Of a DNA stretch of 64,000 nt, positions 1 through 9,152 are shown one piece after another. The translations under genes and the position numbers were made by a program. Position 1 is the first letter of the stretch, and the number at the start of each line of letters is the position of its first letter. This DNA comes from Corynebacterium sp. 21KM1197 (GTDB taxonomy: Bacteria > Actinomycetota > Actinomycetes > Mycobacteriales > Mycobacteriaceae): the NCBI RefSeq assembly GCF_033783015.1, contig NZ_CP123907.1:372001-436000 (forward strand), written 5' to 3'. Under the pieces are notes generated by a model, which made no database searches, was not told the DNA's origin, and worked only from the letters and a program-made list of their open reading frames with translations.

Positions 1-188
1 AGCGCTCCATCTCCGGTCTGCGCCGCGTGTCCAAGCCGGGTCTGCGCGTGTACGCAAAGTCCACCGAACTGCCGACGGTCCTTGGCGGCCTGGGTGTGGC
101 CATCATCTCCACCTCCCAGGGTCTGCTGACCGATCGCCAGGCGAGCGAGAAGGGCGTAGGCGGAGAAGTCCTCGCCTACGTCTGGTAA
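1..188 (+). CDS. rpsH: 30S ribosomal protein uS8 (S8), 3' part only
   Basis: This is the C-terminal part of S8, a primary 16S rRNA-binding protein of the small subunit. The first full codon is at position 3 and the gene ends with TAA at 186-188. The readable residues include [13 protein letters not shown], then GLGVAIIST and the ending GEVLAYVW, the conserved S8 C-terminal core and tail. The 5' part lies outside the window. It is followed after 18 nt by rplF, the standard spc-operon order. Confidence 0.95.
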   Translation, partial: RSISGLRRVSKPGLRVYAKSTELPTVLGGLGVAIISTSQGLLTDRQASEKGVGGEVLAYVW

Positions 189-206
189 AGGGAGAAGTGA
201 TAAGCA

Positions 207-743
207 ATGTCGCGAGTTGGTAAGGCTCCCATCGCCATTCCGTCCGGTGTGGAAACGAAGATCGACGGCCAGCACGTCGAGGTCAAGGGCCCCAAGGGCA
301 CCCTGTCCCTGGACGTTCCGGCCCCCATCGCCGTGGCTGTGGAGGACAACCAGATTGTGGTGTCCCGCCCGGACGATCAGCGCAAGAACCGTGCCCTGCA
401 CGGCCTTTCCCGGTCGCTGATCAACAACTGCGTGGTCGGCGTCACCGAGGGTTACACCATCAAGATGGAAATCTTCGGCGTGGGCTACCGCGTCCAGGCC
501 AAGGGCAAGAACCTGGAGTTCTCCCTGGGTTATTCCCACCCGATCCTCATCGAGGCTCCGGAGGGCATCACCTTTGCCGTGGACGGCAACACGAAGTTCT
601 CCATCGCCGGTATCGACAAGCAGCAGGTTGGGCAGATCGCCGCGAACATCCGTCGTCTGCGGAAGGACGATCCTTACAAGGGTAAGGGCATCCGCTACGA
701 GGGTGAGCAGATCCGCCGCAAGGTCGGAAAGACGGGTAAGTAA
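207..743 (+). CDS. rplF: 50S ribosomal protein uL6 (L6)
   Basis: L6 binds 23S rRNA near the factor-binding site. The 178-aa product has the family's usual length. It begins [16 protein letters not shown], contains the first-domain motif [10 protein letters not shown], and ends in the conserved second domain (residues about 155-178: [17 protein letters not shown] followed by KVGKTGK). The ATG at 207 follows the purine-rich GGGAGAAG at 189-196. rplR starts 2 nt after the stop, so the two are probably translationally coupled. Confidence 0.97.
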   Translation: MSRVGKAPIAIPSGVETKIDGQHVEVKGPKGTLSLDVPAPIAVAVEDNQIVVSRPDDQRKNRALHGLSRSLINNCVVGVTEGYTIKMEIFGVGYRVQAKGKNLEFSLGYSHPILIEAPEGITFAVDGNTKFSIAGIDKQQVGQIAANIRRLRKDDPYKGKGIRYEGEQIRRKVGKTGK

Positions 744-745
744 GC

Positions 746-1153
746 ATGAGCAACAACGCAGAGCAAAACAAGAAGCGCACGCCGGTGGGCAAGGATATTT
801 CCTCGCGCCGTCGCGCTGCCCGTGCCCGCCGTCACTTCCGCGTTCGCAAGAACCTGCGTGGTACCCCCGAGGCCCCGCGCCTGGTGGTTCACCGTTCCTC
901 GCGTCACATGCACGCGCAGGTCATCGACGACACCATCGGCCACACCCTTGTTGCCGCCTCCACCATCGAGCCGGAGATCCGGGCGATGGAGGGCGACAAG
1001 AAGACCAAGGGTGCCAAGGTGGGCGAGCTGATCGCCCAGCGCGCCAAGGAAGCCGGCATCGAGAAGGTCGTGTTCGACCGCGCCGGTTACAAGTACCACG
1101 GCCGCGTTGCCGCGCTGGCCGACGCAGCCCGTGAAGGTGGTTTGAAGTTCTAA
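746..1153 (+). CDS. rplR: 50S ribosomal protein uL18 (L18)
   Basis: L18 binds 5S rRNA in the central protuberance. The 135-aa protein has a basic N-terminus ([17 protein letters not shown]), the core [18 protein letters not shown], and the C-terminal [17 protein letters not shown] that is diagnostic of L18. Its first about 20 residues ([17 protein letters not shown]) are a little longer than in many bacteria. It sits between rplF and rpsE as expected. Confidence 0.97.
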   Translation: MSNNAEQNKKRTPVGKDISSRRRAARARRHFRVRKNLRGTPEAPRLVVHRSSRHMHAQVIDDTIGHTLVAASTIEPEIRAMEGDKKTKGAKVGELIAQRAKEAGIEKVVFDRAGYKYHGRVAALADAAREGGLKF

Positions 1154-1193
1154 TGATCGCCACCTCGCAGAACATCAACGGAAGGATCGCGTA

Positions 1194-1820
1194 ATGCCGG
1201 GACGTGAACGGCGTGACGGCGGACGCTCCGCCGACGAGAACAAGAAGAACAACAACGAGCGCCGCGGCGGGCGCAACAACGATCGCCGTGGCAACAACGA
1301 CGAGCGCGATAAGTACATCGAGCGCGTTGTGACCATCAACCGCGTGTCCAAGGTGGTCAAGGGTGGTCGTCGCTTCAGCTTCACCGCCCTGGTGATCGTG
1401 GGCGACGGTCAGGGCATGGTCGGCGTGGGCTATGGCAAGGCTAAGGAAGTTCCCGCCGCCATCCAGAAGGGTGCCGAGGAGGCTCGCAAGAACTTCTTCC
1501 GCGTGCCCATGGTGGCCGGCACCATCACCCACCCGGTGATCGGCGAGGCCGCCGCCGGCCGCGTGATGCTCAAGCCCGCCGCTCCCGGTACCGGTGTGAT
1601 CGCCGGTGGCGCTGCCCGCCCCGTGCTGGAGTGCGCCGGTGTGCAGGACATCCTCTCGAAGTCCCTGGGCTCCGATAACGCCATTAACGTTGTGCACGCC
1701 ACGGTGGCCGGGCTCAAGCAGCTCGTCCGCCCGGAGGAGGTCGCAGCACGTCGCGGCAAGACCCTCGAAGAGGTTGCCCCGGCTCGTATGCTGCGCGCCC
1801 GCGCTGGACAGGAGGCCTAA
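1194..1820 (+). CDS. rpsE: 30S ribosomal protein uS5 (S5), with polar N-terminal extension
   Basis: S5 helps form the mRNA entry site and affects decoding accuracy. The conserved body starts around residue 40 ([23 protein letters not shown], given here only as a landmark) and includes [12 protein letters not shown] and [14 protein letters not shown]. Before it lies an unusual stretch of about 40 residues rich in Asn, Arg, Asp and Glu ([18 protein letters not shown]), probably disordered. At 208 aa the protein is longer than the roughly 165 aa of E. coli because of this tail. The ATG at 1194 follows GGAAGG at 1180-1185. Confidence 0.97.
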   Translation: MPGRERRDGGRSADENKKNNNERRGGRNNDRRGNNDERDKYIERVVTINRVSKVVKGGRRFSFTALVIVGDGQGMVGVGYGKAKEVPAAIQKGAEEARKNFFRVPMVAGTITHPVIGEAAAGRVMLKPAAPGTGVIAGGAARPVLECAGVQDILSKSLGSDNAINVVHATVAGLKQLVRPEEVAARRGKTLEEVAPARMLRARAGQEA

Positions 1821-1822
1821 GC

Positions 1823-2008
1823 ATGGCACTGAAGATCACGCAGATTCGCGGTATCGTGGGAACGAACCCGAAGCAGAAGGCCAACCTTGAGGCCCTGGGC
1901 CTCAAGCGCATCCGCCACAGCGTCATCAAGAAGGACAACGCTGCCGTGCGCGGCCAGATCAACATGGTGCGCCACTTGGTCGTTGTCGAAGAAGTGGCAG
2001 GGGAGTAG
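1823..2008 (+). CDS. rpmD: 50S ribosomal protein uL30 (L30)
   Basis: A small 61-aa large-subunit protein with the typical start [10 protein letters not shown], the loop [10 protein letters not shown], and GLKRIRHSV as the second conserved block. It starts 2 nt after the rpsE stop and is followed 7 nt later by rplO, the classic rpsE-rpmD-rplO order. Confidence 0.97.
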   Translation: MALKITQIRGIVGTNPKQKANLEALGLKRIRHSVIKKDNAAVRGQINMVRHLVVVEEVAGE

Positions 2009-2015
2009 ATAACAC

Positions 2016-2465
2016 ATGAGCGATATCATCAAGCTCCACGATCTGCGCCCGTCCAAGGGTGCAAACAAGCCCAAGACCCGCGTGGGCCGTGGTGAGGCCT
2101 CCAAGGGTAAGACCGCTGGCCGTGGTACCAAGGGTACGAAGGCCCGCAAGCAGGTTTCGGCCGCATTCGAGGGTGGGCAGATGCCGATCCACATGCGCCT
2201 GCCGAAGCTCAAGGGCTTCAAGAACCCGAACAAGGTCTACTACCAGGTGGTCAATGTGGGCGACCTGAACAAGGCCTTCCCGGAGGGCGGCGAGATCACC
2301 GTGGCGGACATCGTGGCCAAGGGCCTCGTCCGTCCGAAGCAGCCGGTCAAGGTTCTGGGCAATGGCGACCTCGGCGTCAAGCTGAACGTTACCGCCGAGA
2401 AGTTCTCCAAGTCCGCTGTGGAGAAGATTGAGGCCGCTGGCGGTTCCGTGACCGCTACCAAGTAG
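2016..2465 (+). CDS. rplO: 50S ribosomal protein uL15 (L15)
   Basis: L15 is an early 23S rRNA-binding assembly protein. The 149-aa product has the N-terminal signature [20 protein letters not shown], the glycine/basic extension [15 protein letters not shown] and the C-terminal half ending [10 protein letters not shown]. It is the last ribosomal gene before a strong terminator. In many bacteria secY follows directly, but here an extra small gene and its own leader intervene. Confidence 0.97.
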   Translation: MSDIIKLHDLRPSKGANKPKTRVGRGEASKGKTAGRGTKGTKARKQVSAAFEGGQMPIHMRLPKLKGFKNPNKVYYQVVNVGDLNKAFPEGGEITVADIVAKGLVRPKQPVKVLGNGDLGVKLNVTAEKFSKSAVEKIEAAGGSVTATK

Positions 2466-2482
2466 CCCGATCATTCTTTTCC

Positions 2483-2526
2483 AGAAAGCCCCTGCCTCCC
2501 CGTTTGGGGGAAGGCAGGGGCTTTCT
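2483..2526 (+). terminator. Intrinsic terminator after rplO
   Basis: A near-perfect inverted repeat, AGAAAGCCCCTGCCT paired with AGGCAGGGGCTTTCT, lies 18 nt after the rplO stop. The loop side carries further complementary C/G runs (TCCCC and GGGGGA). It would end the spc-operon transcript and separate it from the secY block. Confidence 0.8.
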
Positions 2527-2700
2527 GCTCGTCGTGCTCTTGTGCGGCGCTGATCGTAGGTGCGTTGCTCGTAGGCGCGCTGCTCGTAGGGGAGATGTGT
2601 GAGGCACCGCCCGTGTGCGGCGGTGGTTGTGATGCTTATGCCGCGTGGCGTCGTGAGCCAAGGGGGGGAGCAGACGGGGGTGTGGGTAAGGGAAGCGGGC

Positions 2701-2706
2701 TACATT
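2701..2706 (+). promoter_or_regulatory. -10 box of a likely leaderless gene
   Basis: TACATT lies 8 nt upstream of the ATG at 2715. This spacing puts the transcription start at or next to the start codon. There is no ribosome-binding site in this gap, which supports leaderless expression of the small membrane protein. Confidence 0.45.
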
Positions 2707-2714
2707 GGGGACTC

Positions 2715-3092
2715 ATGGTGGAGAGAAAACCAACCGGCCGTGGCCTGATGGCTACTATTGTTGCCGCTCTGCTGGGTGTAATGGCGGCGCTGGACCTCGC
2801 CTCGCTGCTCTTCTTGAACGGTGAGGCCCTGGGAACGCGGGTGTTATACGCCCTGAGTTCCGGGATCATGCTGCTGGGAGCGGTGTTGTTCTTCCTGCCC
2901 CGCGTGTCGCGCGGGATCACTTCCGGGGTGCTGCTGTTGGGGCTCGCCGCGTGGTGGGCCCGCTTGGCGATGGGATTGGTGGGAGGCACCGCCGATGGGG
3001 AGGACATTGGGGCGGTGCTGATCCTCGGCGGGGTGATGGCGGGGGCCGTGGCCCTGCTGATTGTGGATGTGCGGAGCCGGGTGTGGGATTGA
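2715..3092 (+). CDS. Small four-helix membrane protein of unknown function
   Basis: The product is 125 aa. After a short basic start (MVERKPTGRG) it has about four hydrophobic segments, near residues 11-30, 40-58, 66-87 and 97-116, and ends in the charged tail DVRSRVWD. I do not recognise a family. The ATG at 2715 was preferred to one 150 nt upstream because a TACATT box lies just before it and the upstream residues are not membrane-like. It lies alone between the rplO terminator and the secY leader. Confidence 0.6.
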   Translation: MVERKPTGRGLMATIVAALLGVMAALDLASLLFLNGEALGTRVLYALSSGIMLLGAVLFFLPRVSRGITSGVLLLGLAAWWARLAMGLVGGTADGEDIGAVLILGGVMAGAVALLIVDVRSRVWD

Positions 3093-3273
3093 GCACCGGG
3101 GCGGGTCTTGGCCTGGAGGTTAATCCGGAGACCGAGCGCGCGGTAATGAGTGGGGGGGGGCAAGCGATGGAGGGGGAAGCGGGGCGGCATCGAGTGGGAA
3201 CTAAGGCGGTGTTCACCCTGGGGTGGGAAAAGTTCGGGTGGCTGGTAAGGTAGTGGAGTCAATTGTGTCCGGC

Positions 3274-3306
3274 GCCCCTAGTTGCGTGTATGCGGGGCGT
3301 AGGGGC
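3274..3306 (+). promoter_or_regulatory. Inverted repeat in the secY leader
   Basis: GCCCCTA (3274-3280) is repeated inverted as TAGGGGC (3300-3306), with an inner GGGGC run that offers an alternative pairing. It lies 72 nt before the secY start and downstream of a possible -10 (TAAGGT, 3246-3251). The 286 nt between 3092 and secY hold nothing else I can support. Its role, for example in secY expression, is a guess. Confidence 0.3.
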
Positions 3307-3378
3307 TGGAACGAATAGAACACTCTGCCGTGCTGGGATGTCCCAAGACAACAGGTGCGTGTGGAGCCAGGAGGATAA

Positions 3379-4704
3379 GTGTCCGCCGTTATCCAGGCTT
3401 TTAAGGATGTTGATCTTCGCCGGAAGATTTTCTTCACCATCGCGATGATCATCTTGTACCGTATCGGTGCGCAGATTCCCTCCCCGGGAGTGGATTACGC
3501 GCAGATTAGCGATCGTTTGCGCACTCTTACCCAGGAGCAGGGCAGCGTTTATTCGCTGATTAATCTCTTCTCCGGTGGCGCGCTCTTGCAGCTTTCGGTC
3601 TTTGCCATCGGCATTATGCCCTACATCACGGCGTCGATCATCGTGCAGTTGCTGACCGTGGTGATTCCGCACTTTGAGCAGCTGAAAAAGGAGGGGCAGT
3701 CCGGTCAGGCCAAGATGACCCAGTACACCCGCTACCTCACGGTGGCCCTGGCGCTCTTGCAGTCCGCGGGCATCGTGGCCCTGGCGGATCGCCAGCAGCT
3801 CCTGGGTAATGGTGTTGAGGTGCTGGTGGCCGATCGCACCGTGTGGGATCTGGTGGTGTTGGTGATCACCATGACCTCCGGTGCCGTGCTGGTGATGTGG
3901 ATGGGCGAACTGATCACGGAGAAGGGCGTGGGCAACGGTATGTCCCTGCTCATCTTCGCCGGCATCGCCACCCGTCTGCCTACCGACGGCCTCGCGGTGC
4001 TCAACAACTCCGGCGGCCTGATGTTCGCCGTGGTGGTGGCCGCCGTGGTGCTGCTCGTGGTGGGCGTGGTGTTCGTGGAGCAGGGCCAGCGCCGCATCCC
4101 GGTGCAGTACGCCAAGCGCATGGTGGGGCGCCGTCAATACGGCGGTTCCTCCACCTACCTGCCGCTGAAGGTGAACCAGGCGGGCGTGATCCCCGTGATT
4201 TTCGCGTCCTCGCTGATTTACATGCCGGTGCTGATTACGCAGATCGTGTACTCCGGCAGCCTGGAGCAGCCGGATAACTGGTGGCAGCGCAACGTCATCT
4301 CTGTGCTGCAAAGCCCCTCCTCCTGGCAGTACATCCTGCTGTACTTCGCGCTGATTATCTTCTTCTCCTACTTCTACGTTTCGGTTCAGTACGATCCGAA
4401 CGAGCAGGCGGATAACATGAAAAAGTACGGTGGCTTCATTCCGGGTATTCGTCCCGGCCGCCCCACGGCGGAGTACCTGGCGTACGTGATGAATCGCCTG
4501 CTGTTCGTGGGCGCGCTGTACCTTGGCGTCATCGCGGTGCTGCCGAATATCGCGCTGGAGTTCGGCATTGGCCAGCAGGGCGGCGCGGCGATGGGTGCCT
4601 TTGGCGGTACCGCCGTGTTGATTCTGGTGTCTGTGGCGCTGACCACCGTGAAGCAAATTGAAAGCCAGCTTCTGCAAAGTAACTACGAAGGGTTGCTCAA
4701 ATGA
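3379..4704 (+). CDS. secY: Protein translocase subunit SecY
   Basis: SecY forms the channel of the SecYEG translocon in the cytoplasmic membrane. The 441-aa protein has ten hydrophobic segments and SecY landmarks: [12 protein letters not shown] near residue 29, [19 protein letters not shown] near 57, and [14 protein letters not shown] in the middle. The C-terminal third holds NPNEQAD-like [19 protein letters not shown] and [10 protein letters not shown]. Translation starts at GTG 3379, 5 nt after GGAGGA (3369-3374). Its stop overlaps the adk start by 4 nt (ATGA). Confidence 0.97.
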   Translation: MSAVIQAFKDVDLRRKIFFTIAMIILYRIGAQIPSPGVDYAQISDRLRTLTQEQGSVYSLINLFSGGALLQLSVFAIGIMPYITASIIVQLLTVVIPHFEQLKKEGQSGQAKMTQYTRYLTVALALLQSAGIVALADRQQLLGNGVEVLVADRTVWDLVVLVITMTSGAVLVMWMGELITEKGVGNGMSLLIFAGIATRLPTDGLAVLNNSGGLMFAVVVAAVVLLVVGVVFVEQGQRRIPVQYAKRMVGRRQYGGSSTYLPLKVNQAGVIPVIFASSLIYMPVLITQIVYSGSLEQPDNWWQRNVISVLQSPSSWQYILLYFALIIFFSYFYVSVQYDPNEQADNMKKYGGFIPGIRPGRPTAEYLAYVMNRLLFVGALYLGVIAVLPNIALEFGIGQQGGAAMGAFGGTAVLILVSVALTTVKQIESQLLQSNYEGLLK

Positions 4705-5252
4705 GACTCATACTTCTTGGACCCCCCGGTGCTGGCAAGGGCACCCAGGCCGTTTTGCTCTCGGAGAAGTTGGGCGTGCCCCACATCTCCACGGGCGATC
4801 TCTTCCGCGCGAACATTGGCGAGGGCACCCCGCTGGGTGTCGAGGCCAAGGAATACATCGACGCGGGCAAGCTCGTGCCCACTGACGTGACCGCGCGCAT
4901 GGTGGAGTCCCGCCTCGACGAGGCCGATACCGCCGAGGGCTTCCTGCTCGATGGCTTCCCCCGCACGGTGGAGCAGGCGGAGATTCTCACCGCGCTGCTG
5001 GAGCGCAAGGGCCTCAAGCTGGACGGCGTGCTGAACTTCCGCATCTCCGAGGACGTGGTGGTGGAGCGCATGCTCGCTCGCGGCCGCGCGGACGATAACG
5101 AGGAGACCATCCGCACGCGCCTGAAGGTGTACCGCGATGAGACCGCGCCGCTGATCGAGCACTACGGCGAGGAGATCATCAGCATCGACGCCGAGGGCGA
5201 GGTGGAGGAGATCAACTCCCGCGCCCTGGCCGCGCTGGAGGAGCGCAAGTAA
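4701..5252 (+). CDS. adk: Adenylate kinase
   Basis: It catalyses ATP + AMP to 2 ADP in the cytosol. The P-loop [10 protein letters not shown] is at residues about 7-16, the AMP-binding segment [10 protein letters not shown] follows, and [12 protein letters not shown] is the conserved lid-side motif. At 183 aa it is the short actinobacterial form without the extended LID domain. It overlaps secY (ATGA), so translation is probably coupled. Confidence 0.97.
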   Translation: MRLILLGPPGAGKGTQAVLLSEKLGVPHISTGDLFRANIGEGTPLGVEAKEYIDAGKLVPTDVTARMVESRLDEADTAEGFLLDGFPRTVEQAEILTALLERKGLKLDGVLNFRISEDVVVERMLARGRADDNEETIRTRLKVYRDETAPLIEHYGEEIISIDAEGEVEEINSRALAALEERK

Positions 5253-5282
5253 CATAGCCGCGCCGCGCAGGCTGAGATAGAT

Positions 5283-5322
5283 AGTCCCCGTGGGAGCCCC
5301 GAGAGGAGTTCCGGCGGGGACT
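5283..5322 (+). terminator. Stem-loop after adk
   Basis: AGTCCCCG (5283-5290) pairs with CGGGGACT (5315-5322) across a 24-nt loop, 30 nt after adk. Only a weak T-run (TTTC) overlaps the 3' arm, so termination may be partial or read-through into map may occur. Confidence 0.5.
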
Positions 5323-5397
5323 TTCGCATAGGTAGTAGCGGCGTGCTCCGCGCGGTGTGGGGTCGCGGGCGCGGCGTCGATAGTTCAACGTGGGAAG

Positions 5398-6198
5398 ATG
5401 AGGGACATGGGTTTTAGAGCGCGCAAGAAGATACCGGGTAAGACCCCCGGTGAGTTAGACGCCATGCAGGCCGCAGGGGAGATCGTGGGCAGGGCGCTGT
5501 GCGCGGTGCGCGAGGCCGCCAAGCCGGGGGTGAGCACCCTGGAGCTGGACGCCGTGGCGGAGGCCGTGATCCGCGACGCCGGGGCGTACCCCACCTTCCT
5601 GGGGTATGAGGGATTCCCGGCCTCGATCTGTTCCTCGGTGAACGAGGTGATCGTGCATGGGATACCGAGCGCCGAGGTGGTGCTCAAGCAGGGCGATCTG
5701 GTGTCCATCGATTGCGGGGCCACCCTGGACGGCTGGGTGGGGGATTCCGCGTGGTCCTTTGGCGTGGGGGAATTATCCCCGGAGGCGGAGGCACTCAACC
5801 AGGCCACGGAGTGGGTCATGCAGCAGGGGATCGCCGCGGTGGTGCCGGGGGCGCGCCTCACGGACATCTCTCATGCGCTGGAGGTGGCCACGCGGCAGGC
5901 GGAGAAGCGCTGGGGTGTGCCGCTGGGGATCGTCAATGGCTATGGCGGCCACGGCATTGGCCGCACCATGCACGAGGACCCCTTCCTGGCCAACGAGGGC
6001 CGCCCGGGCAAGGGGCCGGTGGTGCAGGAGGGCACCACCCTGTGCGTGGAGCCCATGCTCACCCTGGGCACGTGGGACAATGAGGTGCTTGACGATGCCT
6101 GGACGGTGGTCACCGCGGACGGCTCCTGGGCCGCGCACTGGGAACACACGGTGGCAGCCACGGCGAGCGGCCCGAGGATTCTGACCCCGCGCCCGTAG
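5398..6198 (+). CDS. map: Methionine aminopeptidase, type I
   Basis: It removes the initiator methionine from nascent proteins in the cytosol and needs a divalent metal. The 266-aa protein shows the M24 fold landmarks: [14 protein letters not shown] at the start, [11 protein letters not shown] with the conserved His, [19 protein letters not shown] with two metal aspartates, [12 protein letters not shown] with the metal His, and the C-terminal CVEPML and EHTVAAT with metal glutamates. Starts at 5398 and 5407 are both possible, since the first residues before FRARKK are not conserved. Confidence 0.93.
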   Translation: MRDMGFRARKKIPGKTPGELDAMQAAGEIVGRALCAVREAAKPGVSTLELDAVAEAVIRDAGAYPTFLGYEGFPASICSSVNEVIVHGIPSAEVVLKQGDLVSIDCGATLDGWVGDSAWSFGVGELSPEAEALNQATEWVMQQGIAAVVPGARLTDISHALEVATRQAEKRWGVPLGIVNGYGGHGIGRTMHEDPFLANEGRPGKGPVVQEGTTLCVEPMLTLGTWDNEVLDDAWTVVTADGSWAAHWEHTVAATASGPRILTPRP

Positions 6199-6260
6199 CG
6201 GGGGAGATGACGGCGATCGCTGTATGTCGCGCCGATGCGGCTTTATGGTCTGGCAGCGGT

Positions 6261-6266
6261 TATACT
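6261..6266 (+). promoter_or_regulatory. -10 box of the L,D-transpeptidase gene
   Basis: TATACT, close to the ideal sigma-A -10, ends 7 nt before the ATG at 6274. It decides the start: an in-frame ATG at 6235 lies upstream of this promoter. Confidence 0.6.
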
Positions 6267-6273
6267 TGCGGCC

Positions 6274-7089
6274 ATGTCATACAAGCCCCGCCATGCTAAG
6301 CCCTCTGCCACGCGGCGTCGGGCGGTCTCCCTCGCTGCCGCTGGTACAGCGACGGGTGCCCTCCTGGCCTCCCCCTCCATCGCGTCCGCAGCAGAGAATA
6401 ATCCCGCTCCCGCCACCCTGACCTGGGAGGATCAGGCCCTGGAGATTCGTAACGCCCTCCACGAGCAGGCGGCTTTGCTGCCCCCGGAGCTTGCGGACCC
6501 GGCCCTGCAACTGTTGGATAACTCCGTGGAGACGGCCTTCCCCGGGCTGATCGGTCAGCCCGAGCAGGCACCGGCGGTGGATAACGCCGCCGAAGATGCT
6601 GCCGTGCAGGAAGCCGCTCGTGCGGAGGAGCAGCGCCGCGTGGAGGCGGAGCAGGCGGAGGCCGCTCGTCGTGCCGAGGCCGAGCGCGTGGCCGCGCAGC
6701 AGCAGGCCGACGCCCGCGCCGCAGACCTTTCCTCCACCCCCTGCCCGGCCGAGGCTCGCGCCTGCATTGACTTGCAGGGTAACCGCACCTGGTTGCAGGA
6801 AAACGGCGAGGTCACCTACGGCCCGGTGATCATGTCCGCCGGTGCCCCCAGCCCGGAGACCGCCACCCCCACCGGCACCTTCTACGTAAACCGTAAGGTG
6901 AAGGACGAGGTCTCCTACGAATTCGATATGGCCCCCATGCCGTACGCGGTGTACTTCACCAACAACGGCATCGCCTTCCATGAAGGTGATCCGGCTCTGC
7001 TCTCGCACGGTTGCATTCACCTCAACCACGATGACGCCGTGCAGTACTTCGATCAGTTGCAGATCGGGGACATGGTGTACGTCTACTAA
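6274..7089 (+). CDS. Secreted L,D-transpeptidase (YkuD domain)
   Basis: L,D-transpeptidases make 3-3 cross-links in peptidoglycan or attach proteins to it, outside the membrane. The 271-aa protein begins with an export signal: MSYKPRHAK, then RRRAVSLAAAG and a probable cleavage near SIASAAEN (residue about 42). A Glu/Ala/Arg-rich predicted coiled coil covers about residues 110-155. The catalytic domain fills the C-terminal 120 residues, with the active-site motif SHGCIHLNHDDA and the upstream His in FHEGD. The RRR in the signal is compatible with Tat but does not prove it. The start was set by the -10 box at 6261-6266. Confidence 0.88.
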   Translation: MSYKPRHAKPSATRRRAVSLAAAGTATGALLASPSIASAAENNPAPATLTWEDQALEIRNALHEQAALLPPELADPALQLLDNSVETAFPGLIGQPEQAPAVDNAAEDAAVQEAARAEEQRRVEAEQAEAARRAEAERVAAQQQADARAADLSSTPCPAEARACIDLQGNRTWLQENGEVTYGPVIMSAGAPSPETATPTGTFYVNRKVKDEVSYEFDMAPMPYAVYFTNNGIAFHEGDPALLSHGCIHLNHDDAVQYFDQLQIGDMVYVY

Positions 7090-7113
7090 GGATGGGCGCA
7101 CGCCGAGAGGCTG

Positions 7114-7147
7114 AGGCGAGTGGGTTTGATGCCCGCTCGCCTTTTTT
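7114..7147 (+). terminator. Intrinsic terminator after the L,D-transpeptidase
   Basis: AGGCGAGTGGG pairs with CCCGCTCGCCT around TTTGATG and runs straight into TTTTTT at 7142-7147. This is a textbook hairpin plus T-tract, 25 nt after the stop. Confidence 0.88.
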
Positions 7148-7268
7148 GGTAGGCGGGGTGGGGAGGTGTACAGTTACCAGAGATCATGTTCTATTGTGCT
7201 GCGCGCGAATTTCCGCGTGCGGCGCGGCGTGATCGCTATACATCACATGTCAGCGGAGAGTGGAGGAT

Positions 7269-7487
7269 ATGGCAAAGGAAGGCGCCATCGAGGTAGAGGG
7301 TCGGGTCATCGAGCCCCTGCCGAACGCAATGTTCAAGGTCGAGCTCGATAATGGTCACCAGGTTCTCGCCCACATCAGTGGGAAGATGCGTCAGCACTAT
7401 ATCCGTATCCTGCCGGAGGATCGCGTCGTGGTGGAGCTTTCTCCCTATGACCTTTCTCGCGGCCGCATTGTCTACCGCTACAAGTAA
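7269..7487 (+). CDS. infA: Translation initiation factor IF-1
   Basis: IF-1 binds the A site of the 30S subunit during initiation. The 72-aa OB-fold protein starts [18 protein letters not shown] and has [21 protein letters not shown] and the ending RGRIVYRYK, all typical. ATG 7269 gives the standard N-terminus. An in-frame ATG at 7260 would add only MED. It opens the infA-rpsM-rpsK-rpsD-rpoA-rplQ group, and rpmJ is absent between infA and rpsM. Confidence 0.97.
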   Translation: MAKEGAIEVEGRVIEPLPNAMFKVELDNGHQVLAHISGKMRQHYIRILPEDRVVVELSPYDLSRGRIVYRYK

Positions 7488-7514
7488 GTAATTTTTCGCC
7501 TCCTCGCTCCAGGT

Positions 7515-7542
7515 CTTCCGCGTTGTTTTTGCCTTGCGGAAG
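7515..7542 (+). promoter_or_regulatory. Hairpin in the infA-rpsM gap
   Basis: CTTCCGC (7515-7521) and GCGGAAG (7536-7542) form a 7-bp stem with a T-rich 14-nt loop. It lies in the 191-nt gap between infA and rpsM. It could be a partial terminator, a processing site or part of a ribosomal-protein leader. The sequence does not say which. Confidence 0.35.
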
Positions 7543-7678
7543 GCTGCACAACCTTCGGCCACGGTGGCTGGAGCCCTACGGATCACAGCCCAATGTCCGG
7601 CTACGTCCCGGATAACGCGCTGCCTGGTAGGGGTGAGCGGGGAGAAAACCACCGTAACAACCGGAAAGGTACTGCCAC

Positions 7679-8047
7679 ATGGCACGTCTTGCTGGTGTGG
7701 ACCTCCCGCGCAATAAGCGCATGGAGGTTGCACTCACCTACATCTACGGCATCGGCCCGGCCCGTTCGGCCAAGCTGCTTGAGGAGACCGGCATCTCTCC
7801 CGACCTGCGCACCGATGACCTCAACGACGAGCAGCTTTCTGCTTTGCGTGACGTGATCGAGGCTTCCTGGAAGGTGGAGGGTGACCTCCGCCGCCAGGTT
7901 CAGGCTGACATCCGTCGGAAGATTGAGATCGGAAGCTACCAGGGTCTGCGTCACCGTCGCGGTCTGCCCGTGCGCGGTCAGCGCACCAAGACCAACGCCC
8001 GCACCCGTAAGGGCCCGAAGAAGACGATCGCCGGAAAGAAGAAGTAA
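7679..8047 (+). CDS. rpsM: 30S ribosomal protein uS13 (S13)
   Basis: S13 contacts the P-site tRNA and the 50S subunit from the head of the 30S. The 122-aa protein begins [20 protein letters not shown], has [11 protein letters not shown], and ends with the basic tail [27 protein letters not shown] (split here only as a landmark). AACCGGAAAGG precedes the ATG. rpsK follows after 3 nt. Confidence 0.97.
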   Translation: MARLAGVDLPRNKRMEVALTYIYGIGPARSAKLLEETGISPDLRTDDLNDEQLSALRDVIEASWKVEGDLRRQVQADIRRKIEIGSYQGLRHRRGLPVRGQRTKTNARTRKGPKKTIAGKKK

Positions 8048-8050
8048 TCT

Positions 8051-8455
8051 ATGCCTCCGAAGACTCGCTCTGGCGCCCGCCGCACTGGCCGCCGCGCCGT
8101 CAAGAAGAACGTGGCTCAGGGCCACGCCTACATCAAGTCCACCTTCAACAACACCATCGTGTCCATCACCGCTCCCAACGGCGATGTGATCTCCTGGGCT
8201 TCCTCCGGCCACGTGGGTTTCAAGGGCTCCCGTAAGTCCACCCCGTTCGCCGCGCAGTTGGCCGCCGAGAACGCCGCCCGCAAGGCGATGGACCACGGCA
8301 TGAAGAAGGTCGATGTGTTCGTCAAGGGTCCGGGCTCGGGCCGCGAAACCGCTATCCGTTCCCTCCAGGCCGCCGGCCTTGAGGTCAATTCGATCTCCGA
8401 CGTGACGCCGCACCCGCACAACGGCTGCCGCCCGCCGAAGCGTCGTCGCGTTTAA
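8051..8455 (+). CDS. rpsK: 30S ribosomal protein uS11 (S11)
   Basis: S11 lies on the platform next to the mRNA exit. The 134-aa product shows [36 protein letters not shown] and the C-terminal signature [20 protein letters not shown]. Its position between rpsM and rpsD is standard. Confidence 0.97.
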   Translation: MPPKTRSGARRTGRRAVKKNVAQGHAYIKSTFNNTIVSITAPNGDVISWASSGHVGFKGSRKSTPFAAQLAAENAARKAMDHGMKKVDVFVKGPGSGRETAIRSLQAAGLEVNSISDVTPHPHNGCRPPKRRRV

Positions 8456-8477
8456 GGGAAAGGAAAGGTAACTAACT

Positions 8478-9083
8478 ATGGCTCGTTACACCGGCCCCGC
8501 AACCCGTAAGTCCCGTCGTCTCCGCGTTGATCTCGTCGGCGGCGATATGTCCTTCGAGCGTCGCCCGTACCCCCCGGGTCAGGCTGGCCGCGCTCGCATC
8601 AAGGAGTCCGAGTACCTGCTCCAGTTGCAGGAGAAGCAGAAGGCTCGCTTCACCTACGGCGTGATGGAGAAGCAGTTCCGCCGTTACTACCAGGAGGCTA
8701 ACCGCCTGCCCGGTAAGACCGGTGAGAACCTCCTGGTTCTGCTGGAGTCTCGCCTGGATAACGTGGTGTACCGCGCTGGTCTGGCGCGCACCCGCCGCCA
8801 GGCTCGCCAGCTCGTTTCCCACGGCCACTTCACCGTGAATGGCAAGAAGATCGATGTGCCCTCGTTCCGCGTTTCGAGGTATGACATCATCGACGTGCGC
8901 GAGCGTTCCCGCAAGATGCAGTGGTTCGAAGAGGCCCAGGAGCAGCTTGCCGACGCCATCGTGCCGGCCTGGATTCAGGTCGTCCCGGACACCCTGCGCA
9001 TCCTCGTGCACCAGTTGCCCGAGCGCGCACAGATCGACGTGCCGCTGCAAGAGCAGCTCATCGTCGAGCTCTACTCGAAGTAA
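8478..9083 (+). CDS. rpsD: 30S ribosomal protein uS4 (S4)
   Basis: S4 is a primary 16S rRNA-binding assembly protein. The 201-aa protein begins MARYTGPATRKSRRLRVDL and contains YRAGLARTRRQARQLVSHGHF (S4 RNA-binding domain) and VPAWIQVVPDT near the end. It lacks the zinc-binding cysteine cluster of the C+ form, so it is a cysteine-free S4. The start follows GGGAAAGGAAAGG. Confidence 0.97.
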   Translation: MARYTGPATRKSRRLRVDLVGGDMSFERRPYPPGQAGRARIKESEYLLQLQEKQKARFTYGVMEKQFRRYYQEANRLPGKTGENLLVLLESRLDNVVYRAGLARTRRQARQLVSHGHFTVNGKKIDVPSFRVSRYDIIDVRERSRKMQWFEEAQEQLADAIVPAWIQVVPDTLRILVHQLPERAQIDVPLQEQLIVELYSK

Positions 9084-9152
9084 TCTTTGAGTTTCGTTAT
9101 CCATCCCTTTCCGTCTATCGGCGTCAAATAGCGGGCGCCAAAGGAGAGTCCC

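Noticed and set aside
3259..4677. Long His/Gln/Arg-rich open frame antisense to secY
   Set aside because: It is a shadow caused by GC-rich codon use on the opposite strand. secY is certain, and similar His-rich shadows lie opposite most genes here.
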